Of a stretch of 21,572 bases of DNA, positions 15,074 to 21,572 are shown piece after piece. Within the stretch, counting starts at the first letter, position 1. Each line of letters begins with the position of its first letter. Below the pieces are notes generated by a model. The model had not been told where the DNA came from, made no database searches, and was given only the letters and a program-made list of their open reading frames with translations. Source of the DNA: Lachnoclostridium sp. UBA7122 (lineage in GTDB: Bacteria; Bacillota; Clostridia; Lachnospirales; Lachnospiraceae); assembly GCA_002493085.1 (NCBI GenBank), contig DKXQ01000045.1, forward strand, positions 1 to 21,572, given 5' to 3'. Position numbers and translations under genes: made by a program.

Positions 15074-15130
15074 AATCCGTATGTTATGATGGTATATTTA
15101 AAAAAGTAAAAAATAATTGGAGGAATTACA

Positions 15131-16519
15131 ATGGACAAAACAATGGACAAAATTGTTGCCTTGTCAAAGGCAAGAGGGTTTGTATATCCAGGTTCAGAAA
15201 TATATGGAGGCTTGGCAAATACATGGGATTATGGCAATCTTGGGGTGGAACTTAAAAATAATATTAAACAGGCATGGTGGAAAAAATTTGTACGTGAAAA
15301 CAAATATAATGTTGGGATTGACTGTGCTATTCTTATGAATCCGCAGACATGGGTTGCATCAGGCCATCTGGGAAGTTTCTCTGACCCGCTTATGGATTGT
15401 AAAGATTGCCATGAGCGTTTCCGCGCAGATAACCTTATTGAAGATTATATGGAAGCAAATGGAATTAAGCCGGAGAGCAGCATTGATGGCTGGTCTAACG
15501 AAGAGATGCAGTCATATATTGAAGAAAATAATATTGTCTGCCCTTCATGCGGCAAGCACAATTTTACAGATATAAGACAGTTTAATCTTATGTTTAAAAC
15601 ATTCCAGGGCGTTACAGAAGATGCTAAAAATACTGTTTACCTTCGTCCGGAGACAGCACAGGGCATATTTGTAAACTTTAAAAATGTACAGCGTACATCA
15701 CGTAAAAAAGTTCCATTTGGCATAGCACAGGTGGGAAAGTCATTCCGTAATGAAATTACTCCTGGAAACTTTATATTCCGCATAAGGGAATTTGAACAGA
15801 TGGAACTTGAATTTTTCTGTAAACCAGACACTGACCTTGAGTGGTTTGCATATTGGAAAGATTACTGTATAAACTGGCTTAAATCACTTGGCATTAAAGA
15901 AGAGGAAATGCGGGTGCGTGACCATGATAAAGAAGAACTTTCTTTCTACAGCAAGGCAACGTCTGATATAGAGTTCCTGTTCCCATTTGGCTGGGGTGAA
16001 CTCTGGGGTATAGCTGACCGGACAGATTACGACCTTACACAGCACCAGAATGTATCAGGACAGGATATGGGCTATTTTGATGATTCTTCCAATGAAAAGT
16101 ACATTCCTTATGTAATAGAGCCATCACTTGGCGCTGACCGTGTAACACTTGCATTTTTATGCAGTGCCTATGATGAAGAAGAGCTTGAAGGCGGGGATAT
16201 GCGCACAATTATGCATTTCCATCCGGCTATTGCACCTGTTAAAATTGCAGTACTTCCGCTTTCAAAGAAACTTTCAGGGGCAGCAGAAAAGATATATGAA
16301 GACCTTAGCAGGGAATATAACTGTGATTATGACGACAGAGGCAATATAGGCAAGCGTTACCGCCGCCAGGATGAAATTGGCACACCGTTCTGTATAACAT
16401 ATGACTTTGAATCAGAAGAAGATGGTGCTGTAACAGTACGTGACCGTGATACAATGGCACAGGAACGCATTAAAATATCAGAATTAACAGCTTACTTTAA
16501 GGACAAGTTTGACTTTTAA
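15131..16519 (+). CDS. glyQS: Glycyl-tRNA synthetase, single-chain homodimeric type
   Basis: A class II aminoacyl-tRNA synthetase of 462 residues that charges tRNA(Gly). It is the alpha2 type, not the separate GlyQ and GlyS subunits. Motif 1 lies near YGGLANTWDYGNLGVELKNN. A zinc-binding insertion has Cys90, Cys93, Cys137 and Cys140. Motif 2 is SFRNEITPGNFIFRIREFEQ (204-223) and motif 3 EPSLGADRVTLAF (330-342). The anticodon-binding domain runs from about 365 (PVKIAVLPLSKK) to the end. GGAGG lies 7 nt before ATG 15131; an internal Met at 15143 lacks such a site. The 57-bp gap after recO is too short for a T-box leader, so expression probably follows the era-recO mRNA. Also named glyS. Confidence 0.97.
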   Translation: MDKTMDKIVALSKARGFVYPGSEIYGGLANTWDYGNLGVELKNNIKQAWWKKFVRENKYNVGIDCAILMNPQTWVASGHLGSFSDPLMDCKDCHERFRADNLIEDYMEANGIKPESSIDGWSNEEMQSYIEENNIVCPSCGKHNFTDIRQFNLMFKTFQGVTEDAKNTVYLRPETAQGIFVNFKNVQRTSRKKVPFGIAQVGKSFRNEITPGNFIFRIREFEQMELEFFCKPDTDLEWFAYWKDYCINWLKSLGIKEEEMRVRDHDKEELSFYSKATSDIEFLFPFGWGELWGIADRTDYDLTQHQNVSGQDMGYFDDSSNEKYIPYVIEPSLGADRVTLAFLCSAYDEEELEGGDMRTIMHFHPAIAPVKIAVLPLSKKLSGAAEKIYEDLSREYNCDYDDRGNIGKRYRRQDEIGTPFCITYDFESEEDGAVTVRDRDTMAQERIKISELTAYFKDKFDF

Positions 16520-16529
16520 TATTTAAACA

Positions 16530-16563
16530 GGCGGGACAGATACATACTAGTATCTGTCCCGCC
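16530..16563. terminator. Perfect 14-bp hairpin between glyQS and the substrate-binding gene
   Basis: GGCGGGACAGATAC (16530-16543) and GTATCTGTCCCGCC (16550-16563) are exact complements around a 6-nt loop. It lies 10 bp after the glyQS stop and 26 bp from the stop of the convergent gene. The minus-strand side is followed by TGTTTAAAT. It is likely a terminator for both directions. Confidence 0.85.
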
Positions 16564-16588
16564 AATCTGTATATGCTCTTTCAGGTGT

Positions 16589-17692
16589 TTATTCTGAAGC
16601 AAGCTCTTCATATCCATCAGGAACTGTTATATTAAGAGTTTCACATATTTCTTTATTATATTGCTTTGTAACTTTAGATGCAGTCTGTACATCCATCTCT
16701 CCAGCATCTTTTCCATTTACAAGGATTTCATATGCCATTTCACCAGTTGCATATCCTATATCGTAATAGCTTATAGAAAGAGTTGCAACCCCGGCAACAC
16801 ATATGCCTGCTTCCCCTGCAAATAATGGTACTCCTGCTGGGACAACTACGTTTTTAATCGTCTCAACACTAGAAGCCATTGTATTGTCAGTAGGTATATA
16901 AATTGCATCACATTCATCACATGCTGTTGTAATAACAGACTGGATTTCATTAGAATCAGCAGCAGTGTACTCTTTATATGATACATTGTCTTCATCAAGA
17001 GCTTTTTTCATAAGGTCTGCCTGATAAGCTGAATTTGGTTCTGATGAACAATAAGCAATGCCAACAGTTTTTACATCAGGAAGGATTTCAAGTATCATGT
17101 CCTCCTGCTGGTCAATAGGAGCTAAATCTGATGTTCCTGATACATTAGTGCCTGTATGTCCATTCCAGTCTTTAAGATTTAATGCTGTAGCATAGTCTGT
17201 TACAGATGTGCCCAGTATTGGAATACTGTTTGTAGAAGCAACTGCTGCCTGCAATGCGCCAGTAGCATTTGCCATGATAAGGTCTACATTATCAGTTACA
17301 AACCCATTGCATATTGTAGAGCAGTTTGTGGACTCTCCCTGTGCATTCTGTAAGTCAAATTCAACATTGTCCTCACCAAGCTTTTCTTTAAGTGCTGTCT
17401 GGAACCCTTCAGTAGCGGCATCAAGTGCTGCGTGTTCCAGCAGCTGGCATATGCCGATATGGTAAGTTTTGCCTTCAGAAGAGCCAGGATTTGAGTTTGA
17501 ATCTGAACCAGAGCTGTCTGAGCCTGAACTGCCTGAACCTGAATCACCTGAACTTGAAATGGAACTTTTTTGCGAACCAGAGCCAGAACTAGAAACTGAC
17601 TGGTTGCTGCCGCCTCCATTTCCACATGCCGCCAGGCCTGCAATCATTGCAGCAGCTGTCATTACAGATATTAGTTTTTTGCCTATTTTCAT
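16589..17692 (-). CDS. Lipoprotein substrate-binding protein of an ABC transporter (ABC_sub_bind / TrpX-like)
   Basis: A 367-residue lipoprotein. The signal peptide MKIGKKLISVMTAAAMIAGL ends in the lipobox LAAC with the lipidated Cys at 23. A long low-complexity linker of Ser, Gly, Asp and Asn (about 24-74) follows. The binding domain (about 75-365) starts YHIGICQLLEHAALDAATEG and has IPILGTSVTDYATAL, VKTVGIAYCSSEPNSAYQAD and AIYIPTDNTMASSVETI, the type I periplasmic-binding fold of ABC_sub_bind proteins. Some members bind tryptophan or tyrosine; the ligand here is not known. The permease and ATPase genes that normally follow are absent: convergent glyQS comes next, so this is an orphan receptor. 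ATG 17692 follows GGAGGAAAAT. A strong promoter and a hairpin leader lie upstream. Confidence 0.92.
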   Translation of the reverse strand: MKIGKKLISVMTAAAMIAGLAACGNGGGSNQSVSSSGSGSQKSSISSSGDSGSGSSGSDSSGSDSNSNPGSSEGKTYHIGICQLLEHAALDAATEGFQTALKEKLGEDNVEFDLQNAQGESTNCSTICNGFVTDNVDLIMANATGALQAAVASTNSIPILGTSVTDYATALNLKDWNGHTGTNVSGTSDLAPIDQQEDMILEILPDVKTVGIAYCSSEPNSAYQADLMKKALDEDNVSYKEYTAADSNEIQSVITTACDECDAIYIPTDNTMASSVETIKNVVVPAGVPLFAGEAGICVAGVATLSISYYDIGYATGEMAYEILVNGKDAGEMDVQTASKVTKQYNKEICETLNITVPDGYEELASE

Positions 17693-17761
17693 ATTTTCCT
17701 CCGTTCTGCTACTACTGCCCGTTTTAATTGTAAAATTACAAGAAAAAGACGCTGTAGCATA

Positions 17762-17793
17762 AATGCCGGAATATCCTTGCAGATATTGGCATT
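17762..17793 (-). promoter_or_regulatory. Leader hairpin in the 5' UTR of the substrate-binding gene
   Basis: On the minus strand AATGCC and AATATC pair with GATATT and GGCATT around a 6-nt loop, with CC as a two-base bulge on the 3' side. The structure lies about 30 nt after the expected transcription start and about 70 nt before the start codon. No U-run follows. It could stabilise the mRNA or be part of a control element; no T-box sequence is present. Confidence 0.5.
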
Positions 17794-17826
17794 ATTAATT
17801 ATTATATATTTAGATGTACCAAAGCT

Positions 17827-17855
17827 ATTATAAGTAACAAAATAGTTTTCGTCAA
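17827..17855 (-). promoter_or_regulatory. Sigma-A promoter of the substrate-binding gene
   Basis: On the minus strand TTGACG (17855-17850) and TATAAT (17832-17827) are separated by exactly 17 bp, close to consensus. It implies a leader of about 125 nt before ATG 17692. Confidence 0.8.
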
Positions 17856-18007
17856 TATTTAATTGTTTAGGTTTTTCCATTTTTTACTTTATAAGATAAT
17901 GAGTGGCAGGGCAATTTGAAGCTATAAATACATACGGTATATAAAGTTTTATATAAGAGTTATAATTCTATTTTTTCTAAATTTTACTAAAATTTAATAA
18001 AAAACTT

Positions 18008-18035
18008 TTTACATTTTCAATATATATGATATACT
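18008..18035 (+). promoter_or_regulatory. ppdK: Sigma-A promoter of ppdK
   Basis: TTTACA (18008-18013) and TATACT (18030-18035) are 16 bp apart, and TGA makes an extended -10. A very AT-rich stretch upstream (about 17940-18007) may act as an UP element. The implied leader is about 100 nt; I see no known riboswitch in it. The 17856-18007 part of this 450-bp divergent intergenic region contains nothing else I recognise. Confidence 0.8.
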
Positions 18036-18143
18036 ATTCTTAAGAGCTTTCCAGATTTAAACAGGGAGATTATCAAATCAGGACAAGCTAAGATGTGCGA
18101 TTACAGTATCGCTAAAATAATTATATTAGGAGGTAATTTTTTA

Positions 18144-20771
18144 ATGGCAAAAAAATGGGTTTATTTGTTCAGTGAAGGAAATGCAGATATGCGTGAGCTT
18201 CTTGGCGGAAAGGGTGCTAACCTCGCTGAGATGACCAGCCTTGGCCTTCCAGTGCCACAAGGTTTCACTATTACTACAGAAGCTTGTACACAGTATTATG
18301 AAGATGGCAAGGAAATCAATGAAGAAATTCAGGCTCAGATTAATGAGTACATTACAAAAATGGAAGAGATTACAGGAAAGAAGTTTGGAGACAGGGAGAA
18401 TCCGCTTCTTGTATCTGTACGTTCAGGAGCAAGGGCTTCTATGCCTGGCATGATGGATACTATACTTAATCTTGGCCTTAATGAAACAGTTGTCAATGTA
18501 ATTGCTGAAAAGTCAGGCAATGCACGCTGGGCATGGGACTGCTATAGAAGATTTATCCAGATGTATTCTGATGTAGTTATGGAAGTTGGCAAGAAGTACT
18601 TTGAAGAACTCATTGATAAAATGAAGTCTGAAAAAAATGTTACTTATGATGTTGACCTTACAGCCGATGACCTTAAAGAACTCGCTTCACAGTTTAAAGC
18701 CGAGTACAAAGCTAAAATTGGCACAGACTTCCCTGACGACCCAAAAGAACAGTTAATGGGCGCTGTAAAAGCTGTATTCCGTTCATGGGATAACCCTCGT
18801 GCTAACGTATACCGCCGTGATAATGATATCCCTTATTCATGGGGCACTGCTGTTAATGTACAGAGCATGGCATTTGGCAATATGGGTGAGGACTGTGGTA
18901 CAGGTGTTGCATTTACACGTGACCCTGCAACAGGTGAGAAAAAGCTTATGGGTGAGTTTCTTATCAATGCCCAGGGTGAAGATGTAGTAGCAGGTGTGCG
19001 TACACCTATGCCTATTGCTAAGATGGCAGAGGAATTCCCAGAGGCATTTGCTGAATTTGAACAGGTATGCGATAAGCTTGAAAAACATTACAGGGATATG
19101 CAGGATATGGAGTTTACTGTTGAAAACAAGAAACTTTATATGCTGCAGACACGTAACGGAAAGAGAACAGCACAGGCTGCCCTTAAAATTGCCTGCGACC
19201 TTGTTGATGAAGGCATGAGGACAGAAGAAGAAGCAGTAGCAATGATTGACCCACGTAACCTTGATACACTTCTTCATCCACAGTTTGATGCTGCTGCACT
19301 TAAGAGCGCAGAACCTGTTTGCAAAGCACTTGGAGCTTCACCAGGAGCTGCATGCGGCAAAGTTGTATTCTCAGCTGAGGATGCTAAAGAATGGGCTGCA
19401 AGAGGCGAGAAAGTTGTACTTGTACGTCTTGAGACATCTCCAGAAGATATTGAAGGAATGAAAGCTTCACAGGGTATTCTTACAGTACGTGGCGGAATGA
19501 CATCACATGCAGCCGTAGTTGCACGTGGAATGGGTACATGCTGTGTATCTGGCTGTGGCGACATTGCAATGGATGAAGAGAATAAGAAATTTGTCCTCGC
19601 AGGCAAAACTTATACTGAAGGTTCAGAAATTTCCATTGACGGTTCAACAGGCAATATTTACGATGGAATTATTCCTACAGTTGATGCTACAATCGCTGGT
19701 GAATTTGGCCGCATTATGGCATGGGCTGATAAATACAGGAAACTTAAAGTGCGTACAAATGCTGATACTCCAGCTGATGCTAAAAAAGCCCGTGAACTTG
19801 GTGCAGAAGGCATCGGTCTTTGCCGTACAGAGCATATGTTCTTTGAAGGTAACAGAATTGATGCATTCCGTGAGATGATTTGTTCAGATACAGTTGAAGA
19901 AAGAGAAGAAGCACTTGAAAAGATTCTTCCATACCAGCAGGGAGACTTCGAGAAGCTGTATGAAGCACTTGAAGGAAATCCTGTAACAATCCGTTTCTTA
20001 GACCCTCCTCTTCACGAATTTGTTCCTACAGAAGAAGAAGATATAAAGAAACTTGCAGATGCTAAAGGCAAGAGTGTAGAAGATATTAAAACAATTATTG
20101 AATCACTCCATGAGTTTAATCCTATGATGGGACACCGTGGATGCCGTCTTGCAGTAACTTATCCAGAAATTGCAAAAATGCAGACAAGCGCTGTAATCCG
20201 TGCTGCTATTAATGTAAAGAAGGCACATCCTGACTGGACAGTAGAGCCTGAAATCATGATTCCGCTTATTGGCGATATAAAAGAACTTAAAGTAGTTAAA
20301 AAAATAGTAGTAGAAACAGCAGATGCTGAAATTGCACAGGCTGGCGTTGAGATGAAGTATGAAGTAGGTACAATGATTGAAATACCTAGGGCTGCACTTA
20401 CAGCTGATGATATCGCTTCAGAAGCTGAATTCTTCTGCTTTGGTACAAATGACCTGACACAGATGACATTTGGCTTCTCACGTGATGATGCAGGTAAGTT
20501 CCTTGAAGCTTACTATGATGCAAAAATATTTGAGAATGACCCATTTGCAAAACTTGACCAGACAGGCGTTGGACAACTTATGGAAATGGCAATACAAAAA
20601 GGCAAGAAAGCACGTCCATCACTTCATTGCGGTATCTGTGGTGAGCATGGTGGAGACCCTTCATCAGTAGAATTCTGCCATAAGATTGGACTGGACTATG
20701 TTTCATGTTCTCCATTCCGTGTGCCAATAGCAAGACTTGCAGCAGCACAGGCGGCAATAGCACAGAGGTGA
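18144..20771 (+). CDS. ppdK: Pyruvate, phosphate dikinase
   Basis: An 875-residue cytosolic enzyme that interconverts pyruvate + ATP + phosphate with phosphoenolpyruvate + AMP + pyrophosphate. In anaerobes it often works in the glycolytic direction with PPi. The ATP-grasp nucleotide-binding domain (1-340) has GGKGANLAEM and the SVRSGARASMPGMMD loop. The swivelling phosphohistidine domain has GGMTSHAAVVARGMG with His455, and Thr453 as the usual regulatory site. The PEP/pyruvate TIM barrel (about 520-875) has GLCRTEHMFF, MGHRGCRLAVTYPEI, FFCFGTNDLTQMTFGFSRDD and the acid/base Cys in CGICGEHGG (Cys832). I chose ATG 18144, ten nt after AGGAGG and at the family start MAKKWVYLF, over an upstream ATG at 18093. 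Its PPDK regulatory protein is not in the window. Confidence 0.98.
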   Translation: MAKKWVYLFSEGNADMRELLGGKGANLAEMTSLGLPVPQGFTITTEACTQYYEDGKEINEEIQAQINEYITKMEEITGKKFGDRENPLLVSVRSGARASMPGMMDTILNLGLNETVVNVIAEKSGNARWAWDCYRRFIQMYSDVVMEVGKKYFEELIDKMKSEKNVTYDVDLTADDLKELASQFKAEYKAKIGTDFPDDPKEQLMGAVKAVFRSWDNPRANVYRRDNDIPYSWGTAVNVQSMAFGNMGEDCGTGVAFTRDPATGEKKLMGEFLINAQGEDVVAGVRTPMPIAKMAEEFPEAFAEFEQVCDKLEKHYRDMQDMEFTVENKKLYMLQTRNGKRTAQAALKIACDLVDEGMRTEEEAVAMIDPRNLDTLLHPQFDAAALKSAEPVCKALGASPGAACGKVVFSAEDAKEWAARGEKVVLVRLETSPEDIEGMKASQGILTVRGGMTSHAAVVARGMGTCCVSGCGDIAMDEENKKFVLAGKTYTEGSEISIDGSTGNIYDGIIPTVDATIAGEFGRIMAWADKYRKLKVRTNADTPADAKKARELGAEGIGLCRTEHMFFEGNRIDAFREMICSDTVEEREEALEKILPYQQGDFEKLYEALEGNPVTIRFLDPPLHEFVPTEEEDIKKLADAKGKSVEDIKTIIESLHEFNPMMGHRGCRLAVTYPEIAKMQTSAVIRAAINVKKAHPDWTVEPEIMIPLIGDIKELKVVKKIVVETADAEIAQAGVEMKYEVGTMIEIPRAALTADDIASEAEFFCFGTNDLTQMTFGFSRDDAGKFLEAYYDAKIFENDPFAKLDQTGVGQLMEMAIQKGKKARPSLHCGICGEHGGDPSSVEFCHKIGLDYVSCSPFRVPIARLAAAQAAIAQR

Positions 20772-20845
20772 GTGATTGCGTAAAGTTGTGATTGCAAATA
20801 AAGTTTTTGCTGACAGCAGATTATAATTTATCCTACTAACAATAT

Positions 20846-20899
20846 AAGACCTTGAGAAAAAAGGAGTTTCTTCTTCTAATTTTTTCAAGGTCTTTTTTT
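20846..20899 (+). terminator. Terminator of ppdK
   Basis: AAGACCTTG (20846-20854) pairs with CAAGGTCTT (20886-20894), and the stem is extended inward by the A-run and T-run. It is followed by a run of T to 20899. A strong intrinsic terminator about 75 bp after the ppdK stop. Confidence 0.9.
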
Positions 20900-20947
20900 C
20901 GTAATTTCTTTCCCAATCCCCACAAAAAATTCGGGAAAAATTTCGTA

Positions 20948-21090
20948 TATAATTCGTATACAAGGCATGGGGGAACTCTCTATTTATACGATTTATGAGC
21001 TTCCAAACAAGAAGCGAACCCATACTTTTGCATTATCCTCCAGTTTTTCCTGCAAACCCTTGTAAACACTGGGTTTGCAGGGATTTTTTC
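20948..21090 (+). ncRNA. Candidate small RNA
   Basis: A TATAAT at 20948-20953 without a clear -35 is followed, after about 95 bp without a credible reading frame, by a perfect terminator at 21049-21090. Between them is a small GCTTC/GAAGC stem-loop (about 21000-21015). ppdK already has its own terminator at 20846-20899, so the second one needs another transcript. A small RNA of about 130 nt is the simplest explanation, but the terminator also belongs to a local repeat family, so it may have another origin. It does not resemble 6S, SRP, tmRNA or RNase P RNA. Confidence 0.3.
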
Positions 21091-21226
21091 ATAAAAATAT
21101 GAGTCCTGCTGCCATCTACAGTTCATGCATTTACACTTCTACAATTTTTCTTTTTTTTTCGTTTGTTTTTCTTCTTAAACCCTTGTGAATACTGGATTTA
21201 GAGCCATTTATGGTAGTCCTGCTGCC
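21042..21226. repeat. Tandem pair of degenerate ~120-bp repeats
   Basis: The 24 bp at 21054-21077 and 21177-21200 share 20 positions (AAACCCTTGT, then ACTGG and TTT), an offset of 123 bp. Further on, GTCCTGCTGCC occurs exactly at 21103-21113 and 21216-21226, an offset of 113 bp. Both copies are preceded by a T-rich run. The hairpin is perfect in copy 1 and degenerate in copy 2. Confidence 0.65.
21049..21090 (+). terminator. Perfect 11-bp hairpin with T-run
   Basis: CCTGCAAACCC (21049-21059) and GGGTTTGCAGG (21071-21081) are exact complements around an 11-nt loop, with six T at 21084-21089. It is a textbook intrinsic terminator and at the same time the best formed member of the hairpin repeats in this region. 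Confidence 0.75.
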
Positions 21227-21278
21227 CTTCAAAACCCTATATCCTCCTCTTCCTTTTTCATCTGTTTTATGTTTCATA

Positions 21279-21314
21279 TTTTCTTTTAAAGCCTTATAGA
21301 ATGGGGCTTTTTGG
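21279..21314. repeat. Hairpin repeat, copy 3
   Basis: TTTTCTTTTAAAGCCTT followed by an ATGGGG segment and T-run; AAAGCC (21288-21293) pairs with GGCTTT (21305-21310). It matches the copy at 21531-21566 at about 31 of 36 positions. Its T-rich start, AAA-CC-TT arm and GG-TTT arm also resemble the copies at 21054 and 21177. Confidence 0.6.
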
Positions 21315-21394
21315 TACTTTATAGGAATGAAAAGAGAGAGAAAAGTGATAGAAAGAGGAAGAGGACATTTCTTTTGTGCTGGGATAAGAAACAA

Positions 21395-21431
21395 TGGCAG
21401 CAGTTTTGATTAAAGCCAGTGTTTATGCAGG
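21395..21431 (-). repeat. Partial inverted copy of the 21042-21113 repeat
   Basis: Read on the minus strand, TAAACACTGG (21425-21416) and CTGCTGCCAT (from 21402 back to 21393) are the same two blocks, in the same order, as TAAACACTGG at 21063-21072 and CTGCTGCCAT at 21106-21115. The distance between the blocks is shorter here. Confidence 0.45.
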
Positions 21432-21530
21432 TTTCAAGATGTTGTGGGCATGGTGTAGTCACACAGCCATTATGTCTTTTCTTATTAGTATGCAAATGTA
21501 CTCTTCTTTTCTGGTTCTTTTTTGGGGTTA

Positions 21531-21566
21531 TTTTCTTTTAAAGCCTTTTAAAATGGGGGATTTTGG
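21531..21566. repeat. Hairpin repeat, copy 4
   Basis: A close copy of the element at 21279-21314 (TTTTCTTTTAAAGCCTT identical, then ATGGGG and TTTTGG). The pairing is poorer here (AAAGCC against GGGGATTT). It runs almost to the end of the window. The stretch 21311-21530 between copies 3 and 4 holds only the partial inverted copy and no gene I can support. Confidence 0.6.
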
Positions 21567-21572
21567 GTGTTT

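Noticed and set aside
15074..15130. Possible T-box leader for glycyl-tRNA synthetase
   Set aside because: The gap after recO is only 57 bp and holds no AGGGTGGNACCGCG-like sequence; a T-box needs about 200 nt or more.
17689..17880. A 63-codon minus-strand open frame upstream of the substrate-binding gene
   Set aside because: It contains the near-consensus promoter and the leader hairpin, has no convincing ribosome binding site and no recognisable protein features.
8106..18038. Shared 12-bp sequence TGATATACTATT at the cyclase and ppdK promoters as a common regulator site
   Set aside because: It coincides exactly with the extended -10 boxes, so general sigma-A recognition explains it without a specific regulator.
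18093..18143. Upstream in-frame ATG that would lengthen ppdK by 17 residues
   Set aside because: AGGAGG lies 10 nt before ATG 18144, the family begins MAKKWVY at that point, and no ribosome binding site precedes 18093.
21131..21394. An 87-codon minus-strand open frame in the tail region
   Set aside because: Its sequence is the translation of the hairpin repeats (Lys-rich), it lacks a ribosome binding site, and its frame is not kept between repeat copies.
20900..21572. CRISPR array in the repeat-rich tail
   Set aside because: The repeats are degenerate, unevenly spaced (about 113-250 bp) and without unit-length spacers, and no cas gene is present.

Overview
The window is AT-rich DNA from a low-GC Gram-positive anaerobe, most likely a Lachnospiraceae-type Clostridium. 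The reasons are the gene order M16 peptidase - era - yqzL - recO - single-chain glycyl-tRNA synthetase, the ppdK next to it, a pyruvate phosphate dikinase whose catalytic His falls at residue 455 as in Clostridium symbiosum, strong AGGAGG ribosome binding sites and sigma-A promoters with extended -10 boxes. No rRNA, tRNA, CRISPR array, insertion sequence or phage gene was seen.

Left part (1-4345): the 3' end of a membrane protein gene (probably an ABC-2 type permease) on the + strand converges on a minus-strand block. That block holds an AgrA-like LytTR response regulator, its GHKL histidine kinase (8-bp overlap) and two cytoplasmic proteins of unknown function, one resembling the DUF6033 family. 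Two almost identical 30-bp sites, each made of two 9-bp direct repeats 21 bp apart, lie upstream of the regulator and upstream of the two unknown genes. This is the geometry LytTR regulators bind, so the two-component system probably controls itself and the two-gene unit. It is the most interesting system in the window.

Middle part (4411-8090): a minus-strand accessory block that looks richer in G+C by eye. It contains an AraC-type activator, a decayed EamA exporter gene, a DUF2000 gene, an XRE-cupin regulator with its own promoter, a YbaK-type aminoacyl-tRNA deacylase, and remnants of a nitroreductase and of an unidentified gene.

Right part (8106-20900): a membrane-bound diguanylate cyclase with its own promoter, followed by the housekeeping cluster M16C peptidase - era - yqzL - recO - glyQS, which ends at a perfect 14-bp hairpin. 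A solitary lipoprotein substrate-binding gene converges on glyQS. It is divergent from ppdK across a 450-bp region with good promoters on both sides.

Tail (20900-21572): no convincing protein gene. It holds a candidate small RNA ending in a perfect terminator and at least four related imperfect hairpin repeats, plus a partial inverted copy.
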